Shown here: positions 53,494 through 62,837 of the stretch, one piece after another
How the letters are laid out: the number at the start of each line of letters is the position of its first letter
Numbering within the stretch: the stretch's first letter is position 1
Assembly: GCA_022837485.1 (NCBI GenBank)
Contig: JALHHH010000001.1
Coordinates: 1-64,000, forward strand
Direction: 5' to 3'
Length of the DNA stretch: 64,000 nt
Source: Bacteroidales bacterium
GTDB lineage: Bacteria; Bacteroidota; Bacteroidia; Bacteroidales; Lentimicrobiaceae
Notes under the pieces: model-generated
The model's database searches: none
What the model was told of the DNA's origin: nothing
The model's input: the letters and a program-made list of their open reading frames with translations, nothing else
Translations under genes and position numbers: made by a program

Positions 53494-54486
53494 ATGATTA
53501 CTCATTCAGCCGATGAGGCAAGGTATCATTCCATGGTATATAACCGTTGCGGAAGGAGCGGATTAAAACTTCCCGCCTTGTCTTTGGGACTGTGGCACAA
53601 CTTCGGGGGTGTTGATATATTCCAGGTTAGCCGCAGTATGTTGCTTCACGCATTCGACCGGGGTATAACCCATTTCGATCTGGCAAACAACTACGGTCCT
53701 CCGCCGGGGTCGGCCGAGGAGACGCTGGGGCAGGTATTGCGCAACGATCTGGGACGTTATCGCGATGAACTTGTGATCTCTACCAAAGCGGGATACACAA
53801 TGTGGCCGGGACCATACGGAGATTTTGGATCCAAAAAATATTTGATTTCCAGCCTCGACCAAAGTCTGAAACGCATGCGTTTGTCGTACGTCGATATCTT
53901 CTATTCGCACCGCCCCGATCCGGAAACGCCGATGGAGGAGACCATGGGGGCTCTGGAGCAGGCAGTGAGGCAGGGGAAAGCCCTGTATGTGGGATTGTCA
54001 AATTATTCGGCACAGCAAACGCGGGAAGCAGTTGCAATTTTAAAATCCATGGGCATTCGCTGCCTTATTCACCAGCCCCGCTATTCTTTGTTCGACCGTT
54101 GGGTGGAAGGGGGATTGCTGCATGTGCTGGAAGAAGAAGGGATGGGTTGTATTGCCTTTTCTCCGCTGGCGCAGGGACTACTTACCGAAAAGTATCTTGA
54201 AGGCATTCCACCGGGATCGAGAGCATCCCGTGAATCCGGCTTTCTGAGACCAGAACAGGTAACCGCTGAAAAAGTGGACAAGGCAGCACGTTTGAACATG
54301 ATTGCCGCAGCACGCGGACAGAAACTGGCGCAGATGTCGCTGGCCTGGCTTTTGCGAGACAGTAGAATTACCTCAGTGCTGATTGGTGCAAGCAGCATTG
54401 CGCAAATGGATGAAAACATTGCGGCACTGGATAATCTGGACTTTTCAACCGATGAGCTGGATCGGATAGAAGCGATTATTGCTTAA
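53494..54486 (+). CDS. Aldo/keto reductase, YghZ-like
   Basis: 330 residues. The N-terminus YNRCGRSGLKLPALSLGLWHNFG is close to E. coli YghZ (L-glyceraldehyde 3-phosphate reductase), so the start at 53494 is retained. The tetrad is visible as Asp in THFDLANNYGPP, Tyr in the same segment, Lys in STKAGY and His in YSHRPDPETPM. The NADPH end has VLIGASSIAQMDENI. It likely reduces small carbonyls in the cytoplasm. It sits inside the glycan locus but has its own gap on both sides, so membership in that pathway is uncertain. Confidence 0.93.
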   Translation: MITHSADEARYHSMVYNRCGRSGLKLPALSLGLWHNFGGVDIFQVSRSMLLHAFDRGITHFDLANNYGPPPGSAEETLGQVLRNDLGRYRDELVISTKAGYTMWPGPYGDFGSKKYLISSLDQSLKRMRLSYVDIFYSHRPDPETPMEETMGALEQAVRQGKALYVGLSNYSAQQTREAVAILKSMGIRCLIHQPRYSLFDRWVEGGLLHVLEEEGMGCIAFSPLAQGLLTEKYLEGIPPGSRASRESGFLRPEQVTAEKVDKAARLNMIAAARGQKLAQMSLAWLLRDSRITSVLIGASSIAQMDENIAALDNLDFSTDELDRIEAIIA

Positions 54487-54521
54487 CCATATACGAAAGA
54501 GGGACAAACAGGCTATTTTTG

Positions 54522-54529
54522 TATCTTTG
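54522..54529 (+). promoter_or_regulatory. -7 promoter element before the GT-C-like gene
   Basis: TATCTTTG, 20 bases before the ATG at 54550. A second overlapping candidate, TATTTTTG, lies immediately upstream. Confidence 0.5.
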
Positions 54530-54549
54530 GCAGATTCAAAAACCGCTGT

Positions 54550-56676
54550 ATGCTCAGCTCCGAAGTAATCGCACGACCTGTAGTTAAACGGATTTTTCAT
54601 GCAGGTCTGTTGTTAGTTATTCCCCTCATACTTTTTATCACTTCGCTTGATACCATTCGTGCGCGCGATAAGGCATGGTATGCCGGTGGTTACGATCCGG
54701 AGTATGCATATCTGTTTAATTCGCTGAATATGGCGACGTTCCGGCTTGCGGGGCACGTGGACCACCCCGGTACAACCATGCAGGTTGCCGGTGGTGTGGT
54801 ACTGCGGGCAGTATGGATGTTCGATAAACGCGCCGATAACCTTACCGATGCCGTACTCGCGGAGCCGGAGCATTACATTCGAATTCTGAATATAGCAACC
54901 GCCGTTACAGGAAGCCTGGTGCTGCTGGTCCTCGGGTGGTTTGTTACGACGGCCTCCGGGATGGTGTGGTATGGCATTCTGCTGCAGCTGACGCCGTTTA
55001 TATCGGGCTTTGTTTTATTTAACGGCTTTGCCAGAGCTACTCAGGAGGTAATGCAGATGTCGGCCGCCTTCGCAATGGCAGCCCTTGCTCTGCACTGGTA
55101 TTTTGAAACCGGTGAAAGAAACCGACTGAACTATCCACTCTGGTTTGGTGTGATTGCAGGTTTTGGAATGGCATCAAAAATTATCTTTTTCCCTCTGATG
55201 CTGATTCCGCTTATATTGCTTAGGCACTGGAGTGAACGATTCCGGTTCGGACTCTTTTCCATTTTGGCATTCTTTGTTTTTACACTGCCGGTAATCCGTA
55301 TGTACCCGCATATGTTTCACTGGATTTATAGTCTTTTTATCCACTCCGGCCAATATGGAAGCGGGAGTGAAAGCATCATCGATACATCGCGCTATTTTAC
55401 TGAGCTTGTTGATCTGTTCAGGGTAAATCCCCGGCTTTTTGCCCTGTTTGCGGGAGGTATTTTTGCCGTGGCAGCTCTGGCTTTGGTAATATGGTTGGGG
55501 AAACAAACCATCCGCAAACCGGCTGCACGGCTTCTGTTTGCCGTGGTTATTGCCCAGACTGCCGGTTACCTGCTCATCGCAAAGCAGCCGAAAGCTGCCT
55601 ATCTTTTACCTTATGAAAGCATTGCGGCAATTCCGGTGATCGTACTGCTGCATCTGGCCTTGCTGCCGGTGCGCAAACCGGTCCTGAAATCTGCCCTTGC
55701 CGGTTTCCTTGCCGTAATGTTGTCGTTTTTCGGGATAAAACACGGGCTTGATCTGAAACACAGATTATACGGTACCGATTTTAACCCGGAGTTTGAGGAA
55801 GTTTGGGGTGCCGCAACGGGATGGAATGAAAAGACTGCGGTAGTATTTACCAATCCGGGAGCATCGCCGATGGCCGGACTATTCTTTGGAAACGCGTACA
55901 GCCGAAGCAGGTATGTTTCTGAACTTCAGCGTATATATCCCGATTATTACATCCTCGACGCCTATAATAACCGTATTATTCATTGGGGTGGAGAGCCGTT
56001 TTTGACCGATTCCCTGTTTAATCTTTACGGTGGCCGAATGGCCATAATGCATACACCGGGCTGGGTTGAACCCGATTCTGCGTTGCTTCGGTTGAACGGC
56101 ACTCCCGGATGGCAGCTCGTCGAAGCATACCGCGGCCGCGGAGTGGTGCTTGTTCCGGTGGCTAAAGGTACAGATGGCCGGACAGGATCGGCAAGCATCG
56201 TTTTCAACTCCGCTGAAATACGGGGAGTGAACGATTCTACCATTCGGATTCCGGTAAATATGAAGCCCGGTGATCAGGGCGTGCTTTCATTTGATCGTGC
56301 CCGATCGGGAAAGAGCTCGGTGATTTCTGACCCCCTGCACCCTTTTGCACTTGGGGTGGAAGAACAGAATGTTGAGCCTGGGGAGCTATTTAAAGCTAGC
56401 GTTTGGGTTTCGGGCGATGCAGAAGATGTTGTACTTGTAGCCTCCGCCTTAAATAGCGATGATTTTTACCGCTATTCCGGAGAGGTGGTGCGGGAAGAGA
56501 GGAAAAAGGGCTGGAAGCAGCTACATCTGGAGTTTATCACTTCCAGTGAGCTTGAAGAAGGAATTTTAAAAATTTATGTCTGGAATAAGGGCAGGCAAAC
56601 GGTTTACCTTGATGATTTCCGTTGCGAACGGATAAAACCGGTGCAGGGAGCCCCTGAAACTACCACAAATGAATAA
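54550..56676 (+). CDS. Large membrane protein, GT-C glycosyltransferase-like, with C-terminal beta domain
   Basis: 708 residues. About ten to twelve membrane helices occupy residues about 15-400. After the first helix, the extracytoplasmic loop GGYDPEYAYLFNSLNMA and then VDHPGTTMQVAGG resemble the acidic first loop of GT-C (GT39/ArnT-like) enzymes. Residues about 410-540 form a soluble domain and about 560-695 a jelly-roll-like region (ASVWVSGDAEDVVLVAS, IYVWNKGRQTVYLDDFRCER), similar in pattern to carbohydrate-binding modules. I infer transfer of a polyprenyl-linked sugar on the periplasmic side; the acceptor is unknown. The next gene overlaps it by eight bases. Confidence 0.7.
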   Translation: MLSSEVIARPVVKRIFHAGLLLVIPLILFITSLDTIRARDKAWYAGGYDPEYAYLFNSLNMATFRLAGHVDHPGTTMQVAGGVVLRAVWMFDKRADNLTDAVLAEPEHYIRILNIATAVTGSLVLLVLGWFVTTASGMVWYGILLQLTPFISGFVLFNGFARATQEVMQMSAAFAMAALALHWYFETGERNRLNYPLWFGVIAGFGMASKIIFFPLMLIPLILLRHWSERFRFGLFSILAFFVFTLPVIRMYPHMFHWIYSLFIHSGQYGSGSESIIDTSRYFTELVDLFRVNPRLFALFAGGIFAVAALALVIWLGKQTIRKPAARLLFAVVIAQTAGYLLIAKQPKAAYLLPYESIAAIPVIVLLHLALLPVRKPVLKSALAGFLAVMLSFFGIKHGLDLKHRLYGTDFNPEFEEVWGAATGWNEKTAVVFTNPGASPMAGLFFGNAYSRSRYVSELQRIYPDYYILDAYNNRIIHWGGEPFLTDSLFNLYGGRMAIMHTPGWVEPDSALLRLNGTPGWQLVEAYRGRGVVLVPVAKGTDGRTGSASIVFNSAEIRGVNDSTIRIPVNMKPGDQGVLSFDRARSGKSSVISDPLHPFALGVEEQNVEPGELFKASVWVSGDAEDVVLVASALNSDDFYRYSGEVVREERKKGWKQLHLEFITSSELEEGILKIYVWNKGRQTVYLDDFRCERIKPVQGAPETTTNE

Positions 56677-58102
56677 TTTATCGGAGAATAAGAAGAAAGT
56701 CCTGAAAGGCATTGAAAGTGTTGCACCTCGCCGCAACCGTTACATTAGACGCAGCAACTATTACTACCGGAATCTGGTAAACTTTTTCCGGTTCAACATA
56801 CCGGCCGGTACCAGGGTGCTCGAGATCGGCTGTGGTACCGGTTACCTGCTCAATGCAGTAAAGCCGTCGTACGGGATGGGCATCGACCTGTCGCCTTCTA
56901 TGATAGGCATAGCCCGGCAACAGCATCCACATCTGAATTTCAGAGTTATGGATGCTGAGAATCTGGAACTTGATGAGAAGTTCGATTATATAATCCTTTC
57001 CGATACTCTCGGGTATCTTGAAGATATTCAAGTGGCTTTTCAGCAGCTAAAAGGAGTAATCCATCCAGGAACCCGTATTCTGATTTCGTATCATAACTTC
57101 CTGTGGGAGCCTGCCCTGTGGCTGGTTCAGAAGCTGGGGCTGAAGATGCCGCACCGCAGATTAAACTGGCTGGGCAGGGGTGATGTAATCAATCTGCTGG
57201 AACTTGAAGGTTTTGATGTGGTTAAGTCGGGTAAGCGTTTTCTTTTTCCGGTGAATATTCCGGTTATTTCCTGGTTTTTAAACAAGTACGTAGCCAACTT
57301 GCCGCTGTTCAACAGTCTTTGCTTAACGGGTTATATTATTGCCAGGCTGCCGGAACCAAGGCCTGCCGATAATAAAGACTTCAGCGTTAGCGTGATTATA
57401 CCGGCCAGGAACGAAAAAGGGAATATCGAGGATGCCGTTCTGCGTACTCCTGAAATGGGGAAACATACGGAGATTCTGTTTGTTGAAGGTAATTCCACCG
57501 ACGATACCCTGGATGAGATAATTCGCGTATGCGAAGCATATAAAGATAAGAGGGATGTGAAATACCTGGTTCAGGATGGAAAGGGGAAGGGCGATGCCGT
57601 TCGTAAGGGTTACGACCATGCCACCGGCGATATCCTGATGATACTGGATGCCGACCTCACGGTTCCGCCTGAAGATCTTCCAAAGTTTTACAATGCGCTG
57701 GCTACCGGCAAGGGAGAATACATCAACGGAACACGCCTCGTATATCCTATGGAGGATGAGGCGATGCGCACCCTGAATATGATGGGTAACAAGTTCTTCT
57801 CGGTGATGTTTTCCTGGCTGCTGAACCAGCGGATTAAAGATACGCTGTGCGGCACCAAAGTGTTAACGGCAGAAAACTACCGCAAACTGGCAGCCAATCG
57901 CTCGTATTTCGGGAATTTCGATCCTTTTGGTGATTTTGATCTTATTTTTGGATCGGCAAAGCTGAACCTTAAACTGGTGGAAGTCCCTATTCGTTACCGG
58001 GCCCGGAAATACGGGGATACCAATATCTCACGGTTTAAGCATGGATTCCTGCTGCTCAGGATGGTAGCTTATGCCATGAACAAGATAAAATTTGTTAAAT
58101 AG
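56669..58102 (+). CDS. Methyltransferase-glycosyltransferase (GT2) fusion
   Basis: 477 residues. The first half (about 1-225) is a class I SAM methyltransferase with a full motif I (VLEIGCGTGYLLNAV, about 51-65) and FDYIILSDTLGYLEDIQ. The second half (about 235-460) is a GT2 domain: VSVIIPARNEKGNIEDAV, VEGNSTDDTLDEI, the donor loop ILDADLTVPPEDLPKF and DTLCGTKVLTAENYRKL. No membrane helices at the end. Coupling of a sugar transferase with a methylating activity on one chain suggests that it builds a methylated or capped sugar. It overlaps the preceding GT-C gene. Confidence 0.88.
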   Translation: MNNLSENKKKVLKGIESVAPRRNRYIRRSNYYYRNLVNFFRFNIPAGTRVLEIGCGTGYLLNAVKPSYGMGIDLSPSMIGIARQQHPHLNFRVMDAENLELDEKFDYIILSDTLGYLEDIQVAFQQLKGVIHPGTRILISYHNFLWEPALWLVQKLGLKMPHRRLNWLGRGDVINLLELEGFDVVKSGKRFLFPVNIPVISWFLNKYVANLPLFNSLCLTGYIIARLPEPRPADNKDFSVSVIIPARNEKGNIEDAVLRTPEMGKHTEILFVEGNSTDDTLDEIIRVCEAYKDKRDVKYLVQDGKGKGDAVRKGYDHATGDILMILDADLTVPPEDLPKFYNALATGKGEYINGTRLVYPMEDEAMRTLNMMGNKFFSVMFSWLLNQRIKDTLCGTKVLTAENYRKLAANRSYFGNFDPFGDFDLIFGSAKLNLKLVEVPIRYRARKYGDTNISRFKHGFLLLRMVAYAMNKIKFVK

Positions 58103-58115
58103 GTCAGGAATTCCA

Positions 58116-58859
58116 TCACCCTGAGTGATTGTTTCTCCAGATTTTCCGGTCGAAAACATTGTATTTTAAAATGCAGTAGATTGCCCGGAATCCGTCTTTT
58201 GCTCCGATTTTCTTGCCTTCGTCGTAAGTTCGTCCGTAATAGGAAATGCCTACTTCGTATATCCGGATTTTCGGAATGCGGGAGATGCGCGCCGTTACTT
58301 CGGGTTCAAACCCGAAACGAGCCTCTCTCAGCCTTACCTTTTTGATGATTTCAGCCCTGAACATTTTATAACACGTTTCCATATCGGTAAGGTTCAGGTT
58401 GGTGAACATGTTGGAGATAAAAGTGAGGAACTGGTTGCCGATGGAATGCCAGAAAAAGAGAATGCGGTGGGGCCCGGATCCCATAAAGCGGGAGCCGTAA
58501 ACTACATCTGCAACATCTTCCATCAGCGGTTTCAGCAGCAGATTGTAATCAGCCGGATCGTATTCCAGGTCGGCATCCTGTATAATTACAAAATCACCGG
58601 AAGCCAGTTCTATCCCCTTGTGTATGGCAGCGCCCTTGCCCTTGTTTACCGGCTGATCAAAAAGAACAATCCCGGCTTCAGGGTGAGCGGATGCATATCC
58701 GGCCAAGGCCGCGGCGGTGTTGTCGGATGAGCAGTCGTTGATGACGATAATCTCCTTTTCGATATCGTAATGGAGACGAACGTTCAGAATTTTGTCGAGG
58801 ATAAGGTGAATGGTGGCGGCCTCGTTGTATGCGGGAATTACGATTGACAGGCGTTTCAT
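58116..58859 (-). CDS. Glycosyltransferase family 2, DPM1-like
   Basis: 247 residues. Motifs: [47 protein letters not shown] (DxD) and [14 protein letters not shown]. The [18 protein letters not shown] tail is common in dolichol/polyprenyl-phosphate mannosyl- or glucosyltransferases. No C-terminal membrane helices. It probably makes a polyprenyl-phosphate sugar that could feed the GT-C enzyme next door; the gene is convergent with the fusion gene, 13 bases between stops. Confidence 0.92.
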   Translation of the reverse strand: MKRLSIVIPAYNEAATIHLILDKILNVRLHYDIEKEIIVINDCSSDNTAAALAGYASAHPEAGIVLFDQPVNKGKGAAIHKGIELASGDFVIIQDADLEYDPADYNLLLKPLMEDVADVVYGSRFMGSGPHRILFFWHSIGNQFLTFISNMFTNLNLTDMETCYKMFRAEIIKKVRLREARFGFEPEVTARISRIPKIRIYEVGISYYGRTYDEGKKIGAKDGFRAIYCILKYNVFDRKIWRNNHSG

Positions 58860-58978
58860 GCGCGCGTTGTAGGTTCAGGTGTCAGTTTGTGCCGCCGTTT
58901 GCTTTTACGTCAACACCGGCCGGCGTTTATCCGGAAACGGCATCTCTTTTATATCGGCAGACGTTGTTTCCTTCGATT

Positions 58979-58986
58979 CAAAGATA
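58979..58986 (-). promoter_or_regulatory. -7 promoter element for the DPM1-like gene
   Basis: Minus-strand TATCTTTG, about 120 bases before the ATG at 58859. Confidence 0.45.
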
Positions 58987-59100
58987 GGGAAGATAGCGGA
59001 GCTTTTATAGTATTTTAATAAGTGGCATTTTTTTCTCAGGTTCGCCCTTTTGCCCCTGCTTTGTTCGTTCTGCTGCAGGGCAGGTTGCGTTCCGTCTTTA

Positions 59101-61581
59101 TTATTCCTGGAAGTAGACGCGTTTTACCCTGCCCGAAATGCCGGTAAGCACCTCATAGGGGATGGTATCCATGGCACTGGCCAGGTTGGAGATGGGCATT
59201 CCGGGACCAAATACAATTACTTCATCCCCTTCGCTGGCCGGCACTCCCGTGATGTCGAGCATGGTCATGTCCATACAGATGTTGCCTGCCACAGGAACTA
59301 TCTCACCGTTAAGCATCATTTTCCCTCTTCCGTTGCTCAGGCGCCGGCTCAGGCCATCGGCATACCCCACGGGTATGGTGGCTATCACCGAGTCGCGAAC
59401 GGCTGTCCATCGCCTGTTGTACCCGACGGTGTCGCCTTTTTTTATCGTTTTTATTTGTGAAACGCTGGTTTTAAGGCTGCTGACGGTTTCGAGCTGCTTT
59501 TGTTCCAGGGGATCAGACGATACGCCGTAAAGCGATATTCCAAGGCGAACCATTTCGAACCGGGCTTCGGGGAAGCGGACGATGCCGGCAGAATTAAGGA
59601 TGTGCCGGATAAAGCCGTATCCCAGCAGTTGCTGAAGTTCAGCAGCCATTCGGCTGAAGCAGTCGATCTGTTTTCTTGTAAACGCATCCATCCCGGGATC
59701 TTCACTGGCTACCAGATGAGAAAATGCCGATTGCACGGTAATGGTAGGCATTGTCAGAAGGCATTGTGCCAGCTCCGGAATATCCGCCGGTTCGAATCCA
59801 AGCCGGTGCATACCCGTATCGAATTTCAGGTGTATTCCGGCAGGCAGCTTATAGCCGTTTCCATTGTTCCGGAGAGCACCGGCAAGCATTTCAAGGGTTC
59901 TGAAGTTGTATATCTCCGGTTCCAGATTGAAACGCAGGATTGCATCCATCCCGTTGTCTTCGGGATTCATAACCAGTATGGGCAGACTTATACCTGCTCT
60001 GCGAAGGGCAACCCCTTCATCAGCATACGCAACGGCGAGGTAATCGGCACGGTGCCATTCAAGCGTGTTTGCAATCTCGTAGCTGCCGCTTCCGTATGAA
60101 AATGCCTTAACCATCGCCATCAGTTTTACCCCCGGCTGTAACTTTGAGCGATAGTAGTTCAGGTTGTGAACCAGAGCATTCAGGTTAACCTCGAGTACGG
60201 TTTCGTGGCTTCGCTGCTGAAGCCTTTCGTTGATGCGTTCGAATTCGAATACACGTGCACCTTTAAGAAGTATGGTTTCATCGCGGAAAGCAGTGGTGCT
60301 GAATCGTGCCAGGAATTCTGCCGTTCCGGGGTAAAACTCCGATGACATAGAAAAAAAGCTGCAGTATTTTGACAGGGCAGGTCCAATGCCTATGAAACGC
60401 TGAATGTTTTTATTAGACAGCAGCCCTGCGATTTCGCGGTAACGCTCTTCTTCATCTCCTGAAATTTGAAGCATGTCGCTCAAAATCAGGGTGCGCTTTT
60501 CGTGCTTGTCCTGCTGTGCCAGAAAATCGAGGGCAATGGCCAGAGACTCGGGATCGGAGCTGTAAGTGTCGTTGATGACGGCACAGCCGTTGATGCCCTC
60601 TTTCATTTCGAGGCGCATCGCTACCGGTTGCAAGCGGAGCATTCGTCCGGCCGTTACATCGGGTCCGTAGCCCATCATCAGCATAAATACCCAGCAGTGC
60701 ATGGCATTTTCGAACGATGCTTCATCGGTAAACGGAATGGCGATCTCCCGTTCCACGCCTCCCATAATCGCTTTAATAAGGGTGGAGGATCGTTTTACCC
60801 TGGTTTCGGTGATCCGCAGCCGTGCGCTGGGGTTAAAACCCCAGTCGTACAGTGTTGCTTTTATGTTCGGATTGTTTGCTATGGCCTGTCGGATTTCCTC
60901 GTGATCGCTGCAAAATATAAGTTTTTCACAGTGGATGAACAGCTTGAGCTTTTCGTTGATTTTTTCTGACCGCGAACGGAAAAAGCGGTCGTGAGCCTGC
61001 CCGATATTGGTGAAAATTCCCGTGCCCGGTTTTATTATGGGTTCAAGATGTTCCATTTCTCCCGGCTCGGAGATGCCGGCTTCAAAGATTGCCAGGGTGT
61101 GCAGGGGATTCATCTGCCATACCGAAAGCGGCACACCGGTTTGGGAGTTGTAACTTTTGGGGCTGCGAACAATTACATGTTCGGGCGACAGAAGCTGCCA
61201 GAGCCATTCTTTGACGATGGTTTTGCCGTTGCTTCCCGTTATTGCCGTAACCGGACAAGTACTCAGGCTGCGGTGATGTGCAGCCAGTCGCTGCAGAGCC
61301 CGCAGTGTATCGCTTACTGTCAGAAAGGCAGCATCGCTGAAATTGCCTTCCGGGATGTACGAAACAACAAAATGCCTGACGCCCCTTTCGTAGAGGTCGC
61401 CGATGTAGCGGTGCCCGTCGTTGCGGGTGGTAACGAGAGCGAAAAATGCGGTTTCCAGCGGAGTTGACAGCTTGCGGCTGTCGGTCAGAAGTTCAGCAAT
61501 GTGCCCGTTGCCTGGATTCCCATGGAGTTCGCCTCCCAGCAATCCGGCTAAATCCCTGAAAAGATAAACGGGTCGTGCCAT
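59101..61581 (-). CDS. Bifunctional MurF ligase / alanine racemase
   Basis: 826 residues. The N-terminal part (about 1-450) is UDP-MurNAc-tripeptide:D-Ala-D-Ala ligase with the ATP loop TAITGSNGKTIVKEW and the DTYSSDPESLAIAL segment. The C-terminal part (about 455-826) is a fold III alanine racemase: PLP lysine in LMAMVKAFSYGSGS, catalytic Tyr in TVGYNRRWTA, and GNICMDMTMLDIT. One protein would thus supply D-alanine and use D-Ala-D-Ala in peptidoglycan precursor synthesis. This fusion is a known Bacteroidota feature. It begins 17 bases after pdxA, so the two are one operon. Confidence 0.96.
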   Translation of the reverse strand: MARPVYLFRDLAGLLGGELHGNPGNGHIAELLTDSRKLSTPLETAFFALVTTRNDGHRYIGDLYERGVRHFVVSYIPEGNFSDAAFLTVSDTLRALQRLAAHHRSLSTCPVTAITGSNGKTIVKEWLWQLLSPEHVIVRSPKSYNSQTGVPLSVWQMNPLHTLAIFEAGISEPGEMEHLEPIIKPGTGIFTNIGQAHDRFFRSRSEKINEKLKLFIHCEKLIFCSDHEEIRQAIANNPNIKATLYDWGFNPSARLRITETRVKRSSTLIKAIMGGVEREIAIPFTDEASFENAMHCWVFMLMMGYGPDVTAGRMLRLQPVAMRLEMKEGINGCAVINDTYSSDPESLAIALDFLAQQDKHEKRTLILSDMLQISGDEEERYREIAGLLSNKNIQRFIGIGPALSKYCSFFSMSSEFYPGTAEFLARFSTTAFRDETILLKGARVFEFERINERLQQRSHETVLEVNLNALVHNLNYYRSKLQPGVKLMAMVKAFSYGSGSYEIANTLEWHRADYLAVAYADEGVALRRAGISLPILVMNPEDNGMDAILRFNLEPEIYNFRTLEMLAGALRNNGNGYKLPAGIHLKFDTGMHRLGFEPADIPELAQCLLTMPTITVQSAFSHLVASEDPGMDAFTRKQIDCFSRMAAELQQLLGYGFIRHILNSAGIVRFPEARFEMVRLGISLYGVSSDPLEQKQLETVSSLKTSVSQIKTIKKGDTVGYNRRWTAVRDSVIATIPVGYADGLSRRLSNGRGKMMLNGEIVPVAGNICMDMTMLDITGVPASEGDEVIVFGPGMPISNLASAMDTIPYEVLTGISGRVKRVYFQE

Positions 61582-61598
61582 AATTTGAACTATGGGGT

Positions 61599-62657
61599 TT
61601 ATTCGGTCTCCTGCTTGCTGACATGCAGCGGATTTGCCGTGATGTCGGCATACATTCTGCGGTTATTGTAAATGTCGCAGGCCAGATAAAGGGCTGCCCT
61701 GAACGAGTCGGGCGAAGCCATATCCTTGCCGGCCAGCTCGTAGGCAGTTCCATGAGCCGGAGAGGTGCGAATCACGGGCAGTCCGGCGGTATAGTTTACA
61801 CCCGAATCGAACGAGAAAGCCTTGAAGGGAAGCATCCCCTGGTCATGGAACATCGCCAGTATTCCATCGAACTGGGTGTAATTGCCCGATCCGAAGAAAC
61901 CATCGGCCGGGAAAGGCCCGAACACCAGCTTACCTTCGGCGAATGCCTTGTCGATGGCCGGTTTGATAACTCTTTGCTCCTCTTCACCAAGTAACCCGTT
62001 GTCACCGGCATGCGGATTTAGTCCCAGCAGGGCAATGCGGGGACTACGAATCGCAAAGTCCTGGAGGAGTGACTGGTGTAATATTCCGATTTTGCGCAGC
62101 AGCAACTCTTCTGTAAGTGCGCCCGGAACTTCCCGAAGGGGAATATGGCCTGTGGCCATACCGATCCTGAGTTTATTGCTGACCATCAGCATGAGATCGT
62201 CGGTAGCGCCAAAGCGGCTGGCAAGATATTCGGTATGTCCCGGAAAATGGAAGTTCTTTGATTGTATGTTCTGCTTGTTGATGGGAGCAGTTACCAGTAC
62301 ATCAATAAGCCCTTTTTTGAGATCCTCAACGGCAGCTTCCAGTGAAAGCAGGGCGAGTTCCCCGGCAATTTGGGTTGATTTCCCGAGCTCTATTCGTATT
62401 TCCTGGTCATTGATATTTACGATGTTTGCCCGCTTGGGATTGGCTGCATCGGCCTTTTTGATGAGGTTGAAGTTAAATTCGCTGACATTAAGCATCTTGC
62501 GGTGGTAGGATGCCACTTTCGATGAGCCGTAAACCACGGGCGTCAGAAGTTCGAAAATTCTGTTATCAATAAAAGATTTGATAATTACCTCGTAACTTAT
62601 GCTGTTTATATCGCCATGAGTGATTCCCACTACCGGCTTCTTCTCATTTTCTGACAT
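61599..62657 (-). CDS. pdxA: 4-Hydroxythreonine-4-phosphate dehydrogenase
   Basis: 352 residues. The enzyme acts in the DXP-dependent pathway to pyridoxal phosphate. Motifs: VGITHGDINSISYEVI at the N-terminus, APINKQNIQ, FPGHTEYLA (metal-binding His), GLNPHAGDNGLLGEEE (second His) and FHDQGMLPFKAFSFDSGVNY then TSPAHGTAYELAGK (third His). It is upstream of the racemase fusion, whose racemase half uses PLP, a sensible though perhaps chance pairing. Confidence 0.96.
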   Translation of the reverse strand: MSENEKKPVVGITHGDINSISYEVIIKSFIDNRIFELLTPVVYGSSKVASYHRKMLNVSEFNFNLIKKADAANPKRANIVNINDQEIRIELGKSTQIAGELALLSLEAAVEDLKKGLIDVLVTAPINKQNIQSKNFHFPGHTEYLASRFGATDDLMLMVSNKLRIGMATGHIPLREVPGALTEELLLRKIGILHQSLLQDFAIRSPRIALLGLNPHAGDNGLLGEEEQRVIKPAIDKAFAEGKLVFGPFPADGFFGSGNYTQFDGILAMFHDQGMLPFKAFSFDSGVNYTAGLPVIRTSPAHGTAYELAGKDMASPDSFRAALYLACDIYNNRRMYADITANPLHVSKQETE

Positions 62658-62686
62658 TTTTCGGATTGTTTGTCTGTATGTTCACG

Positions 62687-62694
62687 CAAAGATA
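62687..62694 (-). promoter_or_regulatory. -7 promoter element of pdxA-murF/alr
   Basis: Minus-strand TATCTTTG, 30 bases before the pdxA ATG. Confidence 0.5.
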
Positions 62695-62837
62695 AGATTT
62701 TGCTAATTTAGCATTTAAATGTACCGGGCTTTATTAACCTGCTGAAAAGGAAGAATTACAGTGAAAGTTTAGTTGAAGCTGTTTTTAGTTGCAAATAGTC
62801 TGCGATGTAGGGTCAGCCTGGCTCAGATCTTGAAGAT

